From NCBI GenBank assembly GCA_015680685.1, contig MNCI01027290.1:153441-217440 (forward strand): 64,000 bases of DNA, written 5' to 3'. The notes beneath the pieces were generated by a model. That model had not been told where the DNA came from. It worked only from the letters and a program-made list of their open reading frames with translations, and did not search any database. Source of the DNA: Gnetum montanum (Eukaryota > Streptophyta > Gnetopsida > Gnetales > Gnetaceae). Shown here piece after piece: positions 9,646 through 21,720 of this stretch (positions are counted from its first letter, which is position 1; every line of letters starts with the position of its first letter). A program made the translations under genes and the position numbers.

Positions 9646-12060
9646 ATGACTTCTTCTCACAAATCTAATTCCCCACCTAGGACTAACACTAGAGATAGTC
9701 GGGAACATACAACACATAATCAAAATTGGCCAAGTCCTAAACAATACCGGAAAACCTATACTCATCCTAATGAGTATATTCCAAACTTTACCTTTATTCT
9801 CCATCAAGACGAACAGCTATGATGGAGAGATTTGCAAGGTAAAATTGTGTTACCCCTAGATCGATTAGTTCCTAACATGCTCTTCCGTGCTTTGGCACAG
9901 ATTGGCATGAAAGAACTATTTTCTGAATACGTTGCTGAGGATTTTGATATGAGGGATTACCATCCCACAGAAGCGTAACGTATGAGGGACTTAAGGTAGG
10001 AGAGTCAACATGCACTGTTGAAGGGCAAGGTCCTGCACGTCCTTAGCGAAATAGGAGACAAGGAACCCCTCATAACAGGTTCTTTAGCAAATGATGTTCC
10101 TCCTCCTAACGATGGTAAGGAGGTAAGGCATTAGAACCTACACTCAATGATCCATAATACTAGTTCTGATCCCTGTGAATGCCAACTATTCACAGAAGGA
10201 ACAAAAACTCACGCTAAGGACGGGCACTTAGATCGTTATAACGATCGAGGCCAAAGTAGCTGAAGAGAAGGTAAGGAACATTACCATGGTGGTGGCTCCC
10301 CTTCTTCTTCTCCTTCATCTCACCACTCACCCTCTCTTTCCACATCTGGGCGCAGCCATTACAAACATAACGGTGTGGGTAAAGTTAAGGAAGACGAGAG
10401 ACATCGATGGGAAAGTTGAGAAAGAGGACAAGGGCAAGGACGTAGGGAGAGTAGGGAACCATGAAGACATCACAGGCGTCATGAAAGGCATGATCATGAT
10501 GAGCCCCTACTCACAACCTGAAGTATGCTTGACATCACAGAGGTTGTTAGGATTCCAACAAGGCACTTAAAGGACAATCGAATCAAGCGTTTGGACATAA
10601 ATAATATTCCATGTTTTGAAGGGGGATATAACGTTGATTCACAGCATCATTTATAGGAATTCCATGATACCTGTGCCTTGCAAAATATAGAAAATGAGTG
10701 GTAGAAGCTTAGATTATTCCTAAGGACACTCTTCAAAGAAGCAGAGAGTTGGTACCGGTCCTTAGAACCGGAAACCATCAGGAGGCGGAGTACAATGCTA
10801 GAACTTTTCAGGAAATAAATATCAGACGTATTCTAGAGTGTCCAATTTGTGTAAGCAGATCCAAGGCTAGAAACAAGGTACTTATGAACCCTTGGATGCT
10901 GCCATGGCTCACTACTACACATTGTTACATCGTTGCCTAGGCCATGAGTACGCTCAACGGGATCAACTTCATCACATCATGGACAAGCTAAGGAATGAAA
11001 CGAGAAGAACCCTTGGGACTTATGCCCAATGGTGACTATCACAACTTAGAGCCCAAGATGTACAACGCTTGTTGGAATAAGTAGTGCAAGAAGAGGGTGA
11101 ACTACATAAGAGGGAAAGTGCAGAAGAATACAACTGCGATCCCTCCCTTTGAAAGAAGAAAGTGAAATTCTGTAATGAGGAGGATGAGTCACCACTCGAA
11201 GAGTTGGTGAACTGAAAAACCTTACCTATCCAAAAATTAACAACTGAGGTATTGGCTAAGGTTGATCAAATGTGGGATTCCTTAGACTCAAGAATTGCAA
11301 CAGTCTTGAAAATTTTAGAAGAGTCTAAGGAGGAGCGAAGTAGTGACAAAAGTAAGATAGGGAGAAATTCAAGCCTTGCACATAACACGGGTAAGGGGAA
11401 AATTGCTATCTCCGATGAGGCTATGGACTCTGACATAGACAATGATAGTGGATGTGAGATCTGCCACTATGACCATCCTAACGGATGTTGCTCAGTTATC
11501 TCACATCTACAGGAGTCTGGGGTGTATGTGCTAAATCCAAGACTTAACCAACGACAAACACCCCGAAGGTTATGTTATCCACAAGGTAACCCAAGGCAGT
11601 TCCACCAATCACTAACGTACTATTCAAGTGGAACTCCACCACAGCCCATTGGATAGCATCAGCAGTGGAAATACCCATAGTCATGGGGGATGCCACCGCC
11701 GACACAACAATACCCTTACCGATAACCCGATCCTTATGGTTATTATGTGCAGCAGCCGGTTTCTCCAGGTGACTCTATGAGTCACACAACTCCCCAATAA
11801 CACTACCAAGTTTGGGAGTACTTCAGGAGGACTCCTCCTCCAGGAGACATCTCACATTCATCCCATCCTCCAACTCCATCCGCACCTCTTCCATCTGTAG
11901 TTCCCATACAACTTGTTCCAACAATGCAAGGGGAACTCCATACTCAACCGTAGCAACGTAACGCCACGAGAGCTGTAAATATTCAACCTGTAAATATTCA
12001 ACTAGCTATTCATTCTGACAACTATAAAAAGAGAAGGCCTTACTTTAGAACCAGAAGCCT
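9646..12060 (+). pseudogene. gag of element 1
   Basis: ATG at 9646 follows the leader and opens MTSSHKSNSPPRTN. Then come the HPNEYIPNFTFIL block, a Ser/Pro/His/Arg-rich stretch (about 10190-10330), a capsid core with FHDTCALQ and ESWYRSLEPETI (10600-10830), a coiled segment at 11252-11400, and a short zinc-knuckle-like CEICHYDHPNGCC (near 11455, spacing C-X2-C-X3-H-X3-C). A tail rich in Pro, Gln and Tyr (11640-11960) follows. Gag would assemble the particle and bind RNA. There are more than ten stops and several frame changes. Only pieces such as 11252-11656 stay open. The match to element 2's gag supports every part. Confidence 0.85.
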
Positions 12061-12925
12061 AGACAAACTCTCAAAACAACAAGCGGTTGAGTACATGTAC
12101 ATGCCTCAACCATCTAACACTTTGGAGCACCCTTCAGTCCAAAAGAACTGTATGCATACGGTTATGTTGACATATACCGTAACTGACTGGATCAAAGTAG
12201 ACCACCTTCCTAGGAAACTATCTGACCCTAGGAGCCCTTTAATTTATTTGCAAATCATTAGGAATGCACCACATCAGGCTCTTCTTGACTCAGGTTCCAG
12301 AGTCAATTTAATATCATGAGAAATGTATCAAGCCTGGAACCTGCCCCAACTTAAGAAGAGTAACATTCAACTAGAGTTGGCTAACCAGTCCATCACCATT
12401 CCCTTAGGATTAGTGAAGGATATCATCACCAGTATGTGTGGGTGATCATACCTAGCCGATTTCCTGGTGATTGAGGTTAACAATGAAAGGGGCTTCCCAA
12501 TTATAATGGGAACAACATGGCTAAGTATAGTAGATGCGTACCTAGAGATCTGTGATCTTTCCTTGCAAATATCTAAGATAAATATTTATGGAAAGATTGA
12601 GAAGAAGAAAGTTCCGTGCATCACATACAGTGACACCGAGGATGATGACATGGAAGAGTGTTCAGCATTGCTTCCATGTGAGCGGTGTGCCCAAGAAATA
12701 CAATTTCAAAGGTGCCTGTATGTAGCAACCACACTAGTAGTAGAAACCTCATGGTTGACAGCTACTAGGAAGAGCAAACTAATATGCATGGAACGAACTG
12801 AGGAAACTCATGCTAACAATGCAGGCATAGACACCTTAGAATATGAACGTCACCAACTTCCACCCCTCAACCTAAAAACATCAATGGGAAGAAGTTGGGC
12901 ACTTTTACGAAATTCAAATAAACGT
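12061..12925 (+). pseudogene. aspartic protease region of element 1
   Basis: The frame holds TDWIKVDHLPRKLSDPRSP, then the active-site block ALLDSGSRVNLIS, a TGA stop after it, then SITIPLGLVKDI and a second part open from 12467 with GFPIIMGTTWLS. This is the retropepsin fold of the Athila/Tat group, with catalytic Asp-Ser-Gly kept. A second stop (TGA for Trp in CGWSYL of element 2) lies near 12443. The acidic SDTEDDDMEE stretch and a Cys pair (CERC) follow, as in element 2. The gene is interrupted, and the reading frame then runs into the deletion junction. Its normal role is cutting Gag-Pol. Confidence 0.85.
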
Positions 12926-12932
12926 TCATTAT
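12924..12932 (+). other. junction of the pol deletion in element 1
   Basis: Left of this point the sequence matches element 2 around 46099-46175, just upstream of RT. Right of it the sequence matches element 2 from about 48918, just after integrase. Some 2.7 kb (RT, RNase H, integrase) is missing in one step. Confidence 0.75.
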
Positions 12933-14914
12933 TTCAAATCTCTCCCTTACAATTCAGTCATGGGGGAGATGGCCACCAATGCTAATCCTTGGAGGCTGTT
13001 AGTTCTTTTTAAGTTCTTGTTTTACATATTTTTATTTTACACATATTTGTTTTACACGTTTTTGTTTTACAAGTTTTTGTTTCCCACAATTTTTTTTACA
13101 AATTTCTTTAACTTTTCTTGTTTTTGTTTTACAACATCGTTATACTTTTCCATTTTTTGCATGTGTGTGTGTGTGATCCACCTTGTAAGTTCTTCACCTA
13201 ATAAGTGTTCTTCACGATGGTATGAACTATTTTTCATTGATTACTAATGTTTGATTTTTACCTTAAAGTTAGGATGTTGACACTAAGGTATGTTCTTTTG
13301 ATATGGTAGGCAATGAGTCCACTTCAACCATCCATCCACCAAAGTCTATGGTGTCTCTTGGCTTGGAAATGTACAATCCCCTTCCTAATAAGAACTTTAA
13401 TGAATTGGTGACTGGGTACTTCTTAAAATAAGGAAGGACTCAAGGTTTGAAAAGGGTATGACTTCAAGGGAACTTGATGCATTTGTGTTGGCCATTCTCT
13501 TGGGTTCTTGGATGTTTTTTTCTTGAGTTTTTTGGCTGTTCCAATGTTATCCAATTATTGGAAGTTGAGACAATAAAAATAAGAAGTCTTTGCATGGTGT
13601 GGTTCTCACGCACAAAAACACAAAAAGCAAAAAAAAGAAAAGAAAGAAAAAAAGTGAGAATTCAAAGCACACCCCTTAGACGAAATAAATTTGGGCTACA
13701 AGCACTAGTTATGGAACCAAAAGTGTTCCCTCTAACTAAGGCCCTTCTCGCTTCCCATTCTTGTCTTTGTTTTGTTGGAATGGTGGTGACTCTTTGGAGA
13801 TGAATTCTTGTTACTCTAGTGGATGGTTTGGCCAAATGCGTTGATGTGAGGTCACTGAATGTGGTTGGTTTGAGGCCAGAGTTGGAATGAGATTTGCCAA
13901 GTTACATTAATCATGAAACACACAAGGGGCTGTACACCACCTTGTTCTTGGGATTCCATTCCATCCTCTTCTCTCCATCCTTCTCTCCATTGTTCACCTC
14001 ATTGTCGGTTGTATCATTAGTATATGTTTTGGTAGATACATTATTTTCTTTTTGGTAAATTCTCATGGTTAAGACTTCAACTCTTGTTCCAAAGGACATT
14101 CCCAAAGCCTATGGACTCTTTGAATGTGGATTTGTTAGGGCACTAAGGGCATGGGCCTGCTTTGGGGAGGACCCACTAGCATTCCTATTTGGTGCACCAG
14201 TTAAATTCTTTCCCTTAACATTTTGCAATTAATTTTATTTTTTTCATTTTCATCTTAACATCTATTTTATTGATGTCCTAGTTGTCTCTTTTTCTCCATA
14301 TTCTTGTTCTTATTCTTTCTCCATTCTATTGCTACTAGAGGTTAGCGATTAGTTATGGGGGAATAGGGCCCAATGTTTCGATTTTCTCCTAACCCCTACA
14401 CCTTCGGTAATCATCATTTCTATATCTCCAAATCCATAATTAGCCATACCACAACCCAGCCACTGGACTTACACCGAAGCAAGGTATTACCCACATTAAA
14501 TTCATTTACCCTTGCTAATATACAACTGTGTTATGTGTGCAGATGGCGATCAGGTAATAACGGACCAGATCTGGAGGGAGCACTTGGAATGGAGTAGTGC
14601 TGAAAGCAGTTATGCAAGGAGCAAGATCGATGATGCACTTACAAATGGACAATGAAAGGCGTAATCTGGGCATTGGCAGTAGCAAGACTTTTTCTCTCTT
14701 CTTCTCCTCTCCTCTTCTCTCTTCTCTTTTCTCTCAGCTACCAATGAGGCCTGATGTCAATGTAATAAGGTGTTCACCCTTGTTGTCATGAACACTAGTT
14801 GTTGTGTCTTGTAATAATGATCCATTCACATGTCATCCCATTATTTCCATTCCCTCAATAACCCCATACCTACCTGATATTATTATAATGAACTCGAGGA
14901 TGAGTTTTCATTTA
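12933..14914 (+). other. 3' non-coding region of element 1
   Basis: No env-like reading frame is visible, although Athila elements sometimes carry one here. The region begins with GTCATGGGGGAGATGG (12957-12972), which resembles the true PPT. It continues with a degenerate 16-bp tandem repeat built on TTGTTTTACACGTT (13005-13140), a (TG)n run near 13165, purine-rich DNA (13615-13655) and a CT-rich tract (14688-14738). Element 2 carries the same region at 48945-49035 and about 53970-55732, so it belongs to the family. Confidence 0.75.
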
Positions 14915-14926
14915 GTCATGGGGGTA
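14915..14926 (+). promoter_or_regulatory. polypurine tract of element 1
   Basis: GTCATGGGGGTA directly precedes the 3' LTR. The purine core GGGGG primes plus-strand DNA synthesis. Element 2 has the same TCATGGGGGTA at 55733-55743. Confidence 0.8.
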
Positions 14927-15942
14927 TGATGGGACATGATATCGCATGAGCCGTGATATTGCATACGCGATATCGCGGTCCACCATCATATCTATAAATA
15001 AGAGGCAGCACTCCCCTTATTTCTCATCCTAGGCTAGAAGTAGGGAAACTCTGGCAGATTGATCACTCCAGAGTTAGAATATTTTCCATGTGCCAGTAGT
15101 AGGAGTCCCCAAGTGAACGGATGTTTATTCGAGCAACTTTGTACCTGAACACAAGTTGTGTATGGCAATAAAGATGAGCTTTGTGGATAAACGTTGTAGT
15201 GCATGGAATAGGTTTTATTACATGTTATTTCCTACTTGTTATTTATTACTTTCTTTTAGTAATGCAGTATGAGTACGACTTGACTACGAGCATCTTAGTG
15301 TGACTACTTGGTAACCTAGTGGCGTATCTAGGATCTATGCTTGGTAATCCCAATGGTAGTCGTGCACCAGGATGTGTACGGTTAGTCAAGGAATCGGCTG
15401 CTCATCGCACTTAGGCTAAATTAGGTTCTCTCACCCTTATCTCCTAGTAACACGGGATGAGTACGGCTTGGTTACGAGCATTTACGGATGTGTACGGATA
15501 ATCAAGGAATGGATGCTCATCACGTTTAGGTTAGTTAAGTGCCTCAGTACGACCACTTCAAGCATGTGCATTACGCGTGGTGATCCTAGTAACAATTAGC
15601 GTTTGGTAGCCGCTGTTGCATAGTTGAGGGTGTGTATGGTAAGTGGGAACGGATGCTAACGCCAGGTAATTTAGACTTAGTGCATTAGTTAGAGTTAGTA
15701 CTTAGTTTCTCAACCCTTCACTCTTAGTGTAGAAGACATAAAACAAAAAAGACTATAAAAATCATATACCTCAGACTTGCTTAACCATACACCATGACAA
15801 ATACAAGTCTGGGAAGACAACGAATAATTAACCCTAACTGTTCCATGGGGCGTGTAGGCATTTAGTCTATGGAGTTCGACCAGATCGTGTGTGCGATGCT
15901 CGTATTCGTATGGTTGAGTGTAGGGATACCCGCCACTCATCA
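14927..15942 (+). repeat. 3' LTR of element 1
   Basis: Starts TGATGGGACATGATATC and ends CGCCACTCATCA. It is followed by the target copy ATGAT. Its GATATC array is short (three cores) compared with the 5' LTR. TATAAATA is at 14993-15000. The minus-strand frame at 15710-15943 is an antisense shadow, also found in the 5' LTR. Confidence 0.95.
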
Positions 15943-16760
15943 ATGATGATGTAGGGGATGATTCAGGGGCTTGGACTTAGACTTTAGCTAGTACAATAGT
16001 GGGAGAAGATGTGTGTTTAGTAATATGTTGAATAACATTAGTAATAACAATATGAATTAATGCTTTTGATGTAGGTAGTGGTAGAACTTCTAGTTGTTTT
16101 TGTTGCATAGTAGACTTTAGTAGATTTATTTCTTTTCATAATAGTATAAGCTCTTCTTGATATGTAGCAACTTTACTTTAGTTAGAACTTAACTTTAATC
16201 TATATCCTTTAGAAGACTGACTTGCTACATGCATGTGTTTCTTGGCTTTTTAAATATTTGTTTGCAATGGTTAATGCTCATTAATAAGTTCCTAAATAGT
16301 GGTACGAAGATCTTTTACCTCTTTATTAAGCTAAGAATATTTATTCTTAGTTTCTTCGACCTCTTGTTAACACTTGTCCTTTATCTTTGCAACTACTTTC
16401 TATTGGCAGATATTTGGGACCAAACTACCAACGAGCTTCTCTAAATAAGGTTTAGGTGCTTGTTGGTCTGTAGCAACACCAAGGCCTAGATACATCAAAA
16501 TAGACTCAATGGTTATAAAATGTACTAAATGTGAATATGTGTTTACTGTTGTGAATGTTAAAATGATTGGGTTATGTATAAAATTGTAATAAGCTATCAT
16601 AAAAGAGATTCGACTATCTTTGTGAAATACCGTGAATTGTTGGAGATTCATATTTTCTTTAATCACTTAGTCTATATGGTCTCTACAATACCTACTTGCA
16701 ACAAATAAAATTTTCCAAAGACATTTGGACACAATTCTACTAATATACTCCTAATTTCCC
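15943..16760 (-). pseudogene. coiled-coil protein, unknown, interrupted by element 1
   Basis: On the minus strand one frame runs from about 16760 to 15943 with around a dozen in-frame stops. It reads a folded-looking stretch (IKENMNLQQFTVFHKD, then THLVHFITIESI-like residues), then a long charged helix with heptad-like Leu/Ile spacing (about 16440-16100: KEVKDLRTTI, YQEELILL, KEINLLKS), then a Thr/Ser/Pro tail. It continues in frame at 8383-8320. Most stops are TAA or TAG where Gln codons would fit the helix. I do not recognise the family. It may be the 3' part of the decayed multi-exon gene at 23.0-25.9 kb (same strand, same order), but nothing proves the link. Confidence 0.55.
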
Positions 16761-19439
16761 CTAGAGAGAAAGTTCTACAAGAAAAATAGAAATAGAGTGA
16801 GATTCAATGAACTTAGAAAGAGAAAGAAAAGAAAGCAGATTTGTGTGAAAACTCAAATATTTAAGCAAGATTAATTGATGCGAGTAAACACTTCACAATA
16901 AAGCTATTCTGAATTCAATAACTATGAATTATCCAAACTTTCTAAGCTCAACAAGAAATTTCATAAAGACAATCTTATTATGCTACCAAAAATTGCTGCA
17001 TAAACTACAAAGTATGAATATCTATTTTGGCTAGTTAATAGTCATCAAAGATTATATTCAACACAGCATTCAAAATTTGAAAATTTCTTGATTGAAATAC
17101 CAAGGTAATAAACTTGAAAAATAAAGAAACTATTTTAGTCCCATCAAAGTATCAAAGATTTTTCTACATTCTCTATGCTCAAAATAAGCAATTTTGTTAA
17201 GACATTACTATTAAGTTGCTCTTGAGGCTTTTCAACAACATAAGCTCTTTTATGGAAAATCTTAATAGGAGTTTAATATTGTGCAAAAATAGAGTTATAA
17301 AAGAAACATAGGATAAATCCCAAAATTAAATGCCAAGCATGATACTATTTAAACCATTAGCTAAGAAACTAAAACAAAATGGGAGGAAATGAACTTACAC
17401 AATTAAAACACAGTAGTTGAATTAATGTCTTTAGTAAGACATCTTATAAGAATTCTTCAAATGTCTTTCTAAGTATCTACCTCTTCTCCCCTTTTCATTC
17501 TACCTTAGACCATTTTTATAGTGCCTTTAGGTAGTTACATTAATCATGAGGAGTTAAGGGTGTTACAAATATCTTAGGAATATAAATTTATAACTTCCTT
17601 AGGAGCTATAACTTCCATGGAAGTTATAAGACTTTAAAGCCACATTTGAAAAGTGTCTTCTTATCAATTATAACCCTACAAATATCAAGGAGGTCTATTT
17701 ATAATCTTCATGGGAGGTCATAACTTCAATTGGAAATTTTAAATTCCAAAAAGTAAAGTTTTATGATTATAAATTCTCCCATTTTGGAATTGTAAAGCTC
17801 CCCCTTTCTAAAAAAGGGTTGTAATCTAAATAAACCTTGTTTCTTTGTTTCTAATAATTCATTTCATTTTTAAATTAAATTTTTGTGAGGGTCATATGAA
17901 TTGAAAAAATGTGGTTGAGTTTTGATGCACCTTGCATTAACTCTTATCTCTGTGTCCTCCATGCCCATTATTGGATTGCCTCCATTGCATGCATTCCTAG
18001 TATGTCTTACATTCCTTGTTTTTGAATTCTGCTGTTATGACTCAGGATGGTACGTCCACTGGTGTTACCTTTGGTTCCTACACTTATCACCACTTGGTGC
18101 TGCTTAGTAACTACTACCTCCATCATGGAGAAGAAGTCATGGATTCAATCCTACTCTGGCTTCGTGGCATCAATGGCCTATTTTGATCTGTGGCATCCAT
18201 GCCCTATAGCTACATAATCCCATGTACAATGGAACTCTTGCATGCGTAGTAGGAGAGGAGCTACCTTTCAAACTCGGGTGTTGTTATGACAGATACACTC
18301 CATTTAGGGTTCTTATACCTACAAATTTTCAGTATTCAATAGCCGCTGCTTTAGGGATTTTGTTTAAAACATTAAATTATTGATGCTCGTAGTTTTGATT
18401 ATTTTTCTAGAACACCGACTTGTATCGATCCACTCCTTTCCATAGTTTGTTGGCTTGTTCTTTTGTAAATCTGGAATTCTCGTTTGGTTATGATTGTACT
18501 CTATATTACTATAATTTCCTTTTGTGGTATGGGTTCTTGTTTGAAATATCAATGAATTTCTGAGAAATTTTGTTGATTGTTTATTAAACACTATTTATCA
18601 AGGATTTTATTAATTTTGCATCAAAATTACACTCTTGCTCTTCCAATGTTTAAAAAAATGTTGCTACACTTGGACAAGGTATTTTGCCTTTGCTTAATTT
18701 AAGATTCTTGGCTCTATAACTTAATTTTTTTCCACCATTTGAAAATGACTACAAATTAAAATGTATAGCATAGCGACTGATTTTCACACGATGAAGTTAT
18801 TCATCGATTTTTCATAGAGTTCTCTACATATGTACAGAGAGAATGGATGCACTTCATTTCATTATTCTTCTGAAACATCCAATTTATTACTACACTTAAC
18901 TGATAAATTGATGGACTTACAAAATGTAGGAACCAATGAAAATACAATTGCAAATAATTCCTTTTGCAATTTTCAAATTAATTTCTAGATTTCATCTCCT
19001 CCAATGTGTATAGAAATATCACAATTTCTTCATAACATATGTTGAGAACACTTTTCTAAGCTTATGAGCTTAAAATGAGCATTTACATAAAGAGCACATT
19101 TCTCCATTAAGCTGCTCATGAAATTACCTCCTTTAACAATAACCCTCATTTTCTAATCATCTTTGAAAAGCTAATTAAGCAATTTCATTTCTTGGATCTT
19201 ACTTTAAAAAATTTGCTCCATAAATATGGTAGAAATGTGACAACATTTCTTACCTCCCTTGAGTACATTAGCTAAGAAACTTATACTTTATTAAAAACAT
19301 TTCTTTTTACATAAAAACATAAATATTTTTTTGAGGAAAAATTTCATCAAACTTAAGGTTTGACAAAATAAAAACCTCATTCCTAATGAAACTTAACAAA
19401 TTGTACAAACAAATCTTGATACAAACTAATTTATAGGTG
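16761..19439. other. AT-rich DNA, nothing recognised
   Basis: About 2.7 kb without a convincing frame, LTR pair or tandem repeat. If the minus-strand unknown genes on either side are one gene, this could be intron plus inserted repeats, but I see no splice-supported exon inside it. Confidence 0.4.
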
Positions 19440-20090
19440 GGAAGAAAATACTGCTTTCATATGTAATTTTAGTTCTAATGAATGATTTTCTTTCCTCCTC
19501 TTGCATAGTGGAAGCCTCATCTTGATCTTCACTTTTGCTTTCCACAACTAATTTATTCTCTTTTCATCCATCTCTTTAGCTACTGATTTTTGAAACTCTT
19601 TCTAATTAGATGCTTCTGTGTCTTGAGACATAAAAGCCTCTCCTTAGGAATCATCTCTACTAGACTCTCTTTGATCTTGAGTATTACATTCATGGAAGCT
19701 ACCCCAAACATTGGAATGTATGAAAAGTCCCCCAATGAGAAATCTAAACTCATCCAAAAGCCAAAGTAAGAAAGGGCTTTCACATGATCCTCCATGTGCA
19801 TTGCCTTACAATAGGCTCTCAATACATGCTTTGTACAACATCCCATGACACATGGGATAAATGGCCTTCTTATTGCTCTTTCCCCAAGAACCATATTCTA
19901 CTTCACACTCAAACACCTCACTTGTTTTCTCCACTTAAGCCTTAATTGAGAAATGATGTAATTCTAAGTAATTTGCATCTCTCTTTATAGTGTAGAGAAA
20001 GCTTGAAATTCCCACCAATTTCACTAACCAGTTTTGCCAGTTTGCCAAAATTAATTATCTTTCCATCATTATACAGTAGGCCACTTTGAA
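19440..20090 (-). pseudogene. unknown decayed coding segment
   Basis: The minus strand holds protein-like stretches in shifting frames. The first is GLLYNDGKIINFGKLAKL at about 20080-19940. A 104-codon open segment at 19894-19580 (with YCKAMHMEDHVKALSYFGFW and LVEMIPKERLLCLKTQK) follows, then an acidic tail with SEDQDEASTMQEEE around 19530-19490. The composition (Cys-rich core, then charged tail) looks like real protein, but I recognise no domain. It lies between the decayed multi-exon gene and the coiled-coil fragment on the same strand, so it may be another of their exons. At least one frameshift separates the parts. Confidence 0.4.
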
Positions 20091-20348
20091 TTCCACCACT
20101 TGGTTATCAAAATTAATTCACCACTAAGTAGTTATCTAACCATGACTCCCACGTACACTCATCACATGTAATGATTACTTAGGATAATGTAAATTTAATG
20201 ATTGAACTAATACTTTAAATTAACTATTTTTAAACTACTATTTTAACATATACATGTTTTTTTTTCAATATTATATAAAATTATCTAAGAATACATATAG
20301 GATATATATGTTAAGGTTAAATATGACATAGGTCTATACTATTAAATT

Positions 20349-20367
20349 CTATATATATATATATATA
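20349..20367. repeat. (TA)n microsatellite
   Basis: A short perfect TA run inside AT-rich DNA (20100-20570) that shows no gene. Confidence 0.8.
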
Positions 20368-20576
20368 AGTTTATTATTTACTACTATGTATATTAAATGT
20401 TATATTGTTACATTCACACACATACACATATTACTAGATATGCAAATATTAATTTATAACTATAGATTTAAGCTTTGGATAGTTGTTCAAAATAATGTTT
20501 TATATGTAAAACATTATATGAAAATTGCAATTCTACCCCATCAAGCATTGATAACTTGTAAGTATCCTTCGATAAT

Positions 20577-21720
20577 TATTCCTTGATTTGAAATGGACCA
20601 GTCCATATTTTCAAAAACTTATTTTGCTTCTTCATGTTCCATAATAATACCAAGGCACTGACTTTAAAAGTTCTCTTTAAAGCCTTTCTATCACACCACC
20701 CTTTAACTGGAGAACCATTCTTTAGTAAATTATCTCTAGCTCTATCCATTTCGGCTTCCCTGTTGATGAGTAAGGTCATGAAATTTCTATGTTTATTAGT
20801 TTTCTCACTATACTTTTACACAAAATTTGAGGTTGAACTTATAATCTTGTTTTTAAATCTAGAAGGTAAACCATAGATTGAGTCAAAAGCTAATGTTCCA
20901 ATAGCCTTCTTAAATCTGATATGGCCAATTCATAATACAGATTACAAGTAATCAATCCAATTTTTTGGATTTCCATCCATTGACTTAATGTAGAAAATAA
21001 GCTTTGTAGATTTAACTAAGCCATTTCCTTAAGGATAATAATTTGAAGAAGAAAATAGAAAGATGGATTTTTTCGATGCCCATGTTATAAATTCTTTAGA
21101 TTAAAAGTAGGTCCATTATCAAATACCAATACTTTAGGTAGAGCAAAATGAATTAGAATATGATCTTTCAAGAATTTAATCACGTATGTTGAACTTTTTC
21201 TTAGAGCCTTTGCTTTAGACCATTTGGTAAAGTAATTGGTAGTTGTGAGAATAAACTTATGTTCTACTTTCGAAGGAGTAATTGTACCAATAATATCTAA
21301 GCCTCATTATTGAAAAGGTCTATCTACAATTACCAATTTTAAAGGAGCTCTAACCTTTTTGCTTTTTAGCCCATGAATCTGACAGTTGTAACATCTTTAA
21401 ATTTTCAATCTAATATCTTGATACATAGTTGGCTAATAAAAACCATAATGAATTATATGTTGCATAGTAGACTTAGGAGATTCATAGAACAAATTAGACT
21501 GAACATGGAATTATTCTAAGATAGGATCAATTTGATGATTATGAACACATTCCAACAAAACCTCTCTATAATCCTTTCTATATAAGATTCCATCTTTAAC
21601 TACAAATTTATTTGCCTTTTTGAAGAAAGCTCTCTTTTGACTAGCAATTAGGTTATTTACAACCTTATTTGTATCAAGGAATTCTAGAATTTTGTCATAA
21701 TTTCCTTCATAAGTCTTAAG
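20577..21720 (-). pseudogene. integrase of a Ty3/gypsy fragment
   Basis: Read on the minus strand, the zinc-binding amino-terminal part comes first (RKDYREVLLECVHNHQ, later CYNCQIHG). The catalytic core follows, with GLDIIGTITPSKVEHKFIL and LVFDNGPTF carrying the two Asp, and a degraded region where the Glu should be. The carboxyl end (20779-20577) reads KFLKIWTGPFQIKE, the usual GPF motif that ends Ty3/gypsy integrases. Integrase inserts the cDNA into host DNA. Many stops and frameshifts are present. It follows RNase H and RT from the same fragment in normal pol order. No LTR was found downstream. Confidence 0.8.

Larger units (their letters stand above)
8384..15942 (+). mobile_element. element 1: complete Athila-like, pol-deleted
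   Basis: A 7559-bp LTR retrotransposon with target duplication ATGAT (8379-8383, 15943-15947), LTRs of 1116 and 1016 bp, tRNA-Asp type primer site, gag, protease, a long 3' non-coding region and a PPT. RT, RNase H and integrase are absent. Comparison with element 2 places a single deletion at about 12924-12932, joining sequence equivalent to 46175 with 48918. It is therefore a non-autonomous derivative, or was deleted after insertion. By eye I count 18 mismatches in about 235 aligned LTR bases downstream of the TATA box, so the insertion is old. Confidence 0.95.

Noticed and set aside
13474-13803. 109-codon frame in the 3' region of element 1
   Set aside because: Its interior is a purine tract (Lys/Arg run) that is not kept as coding sequence in element 2.
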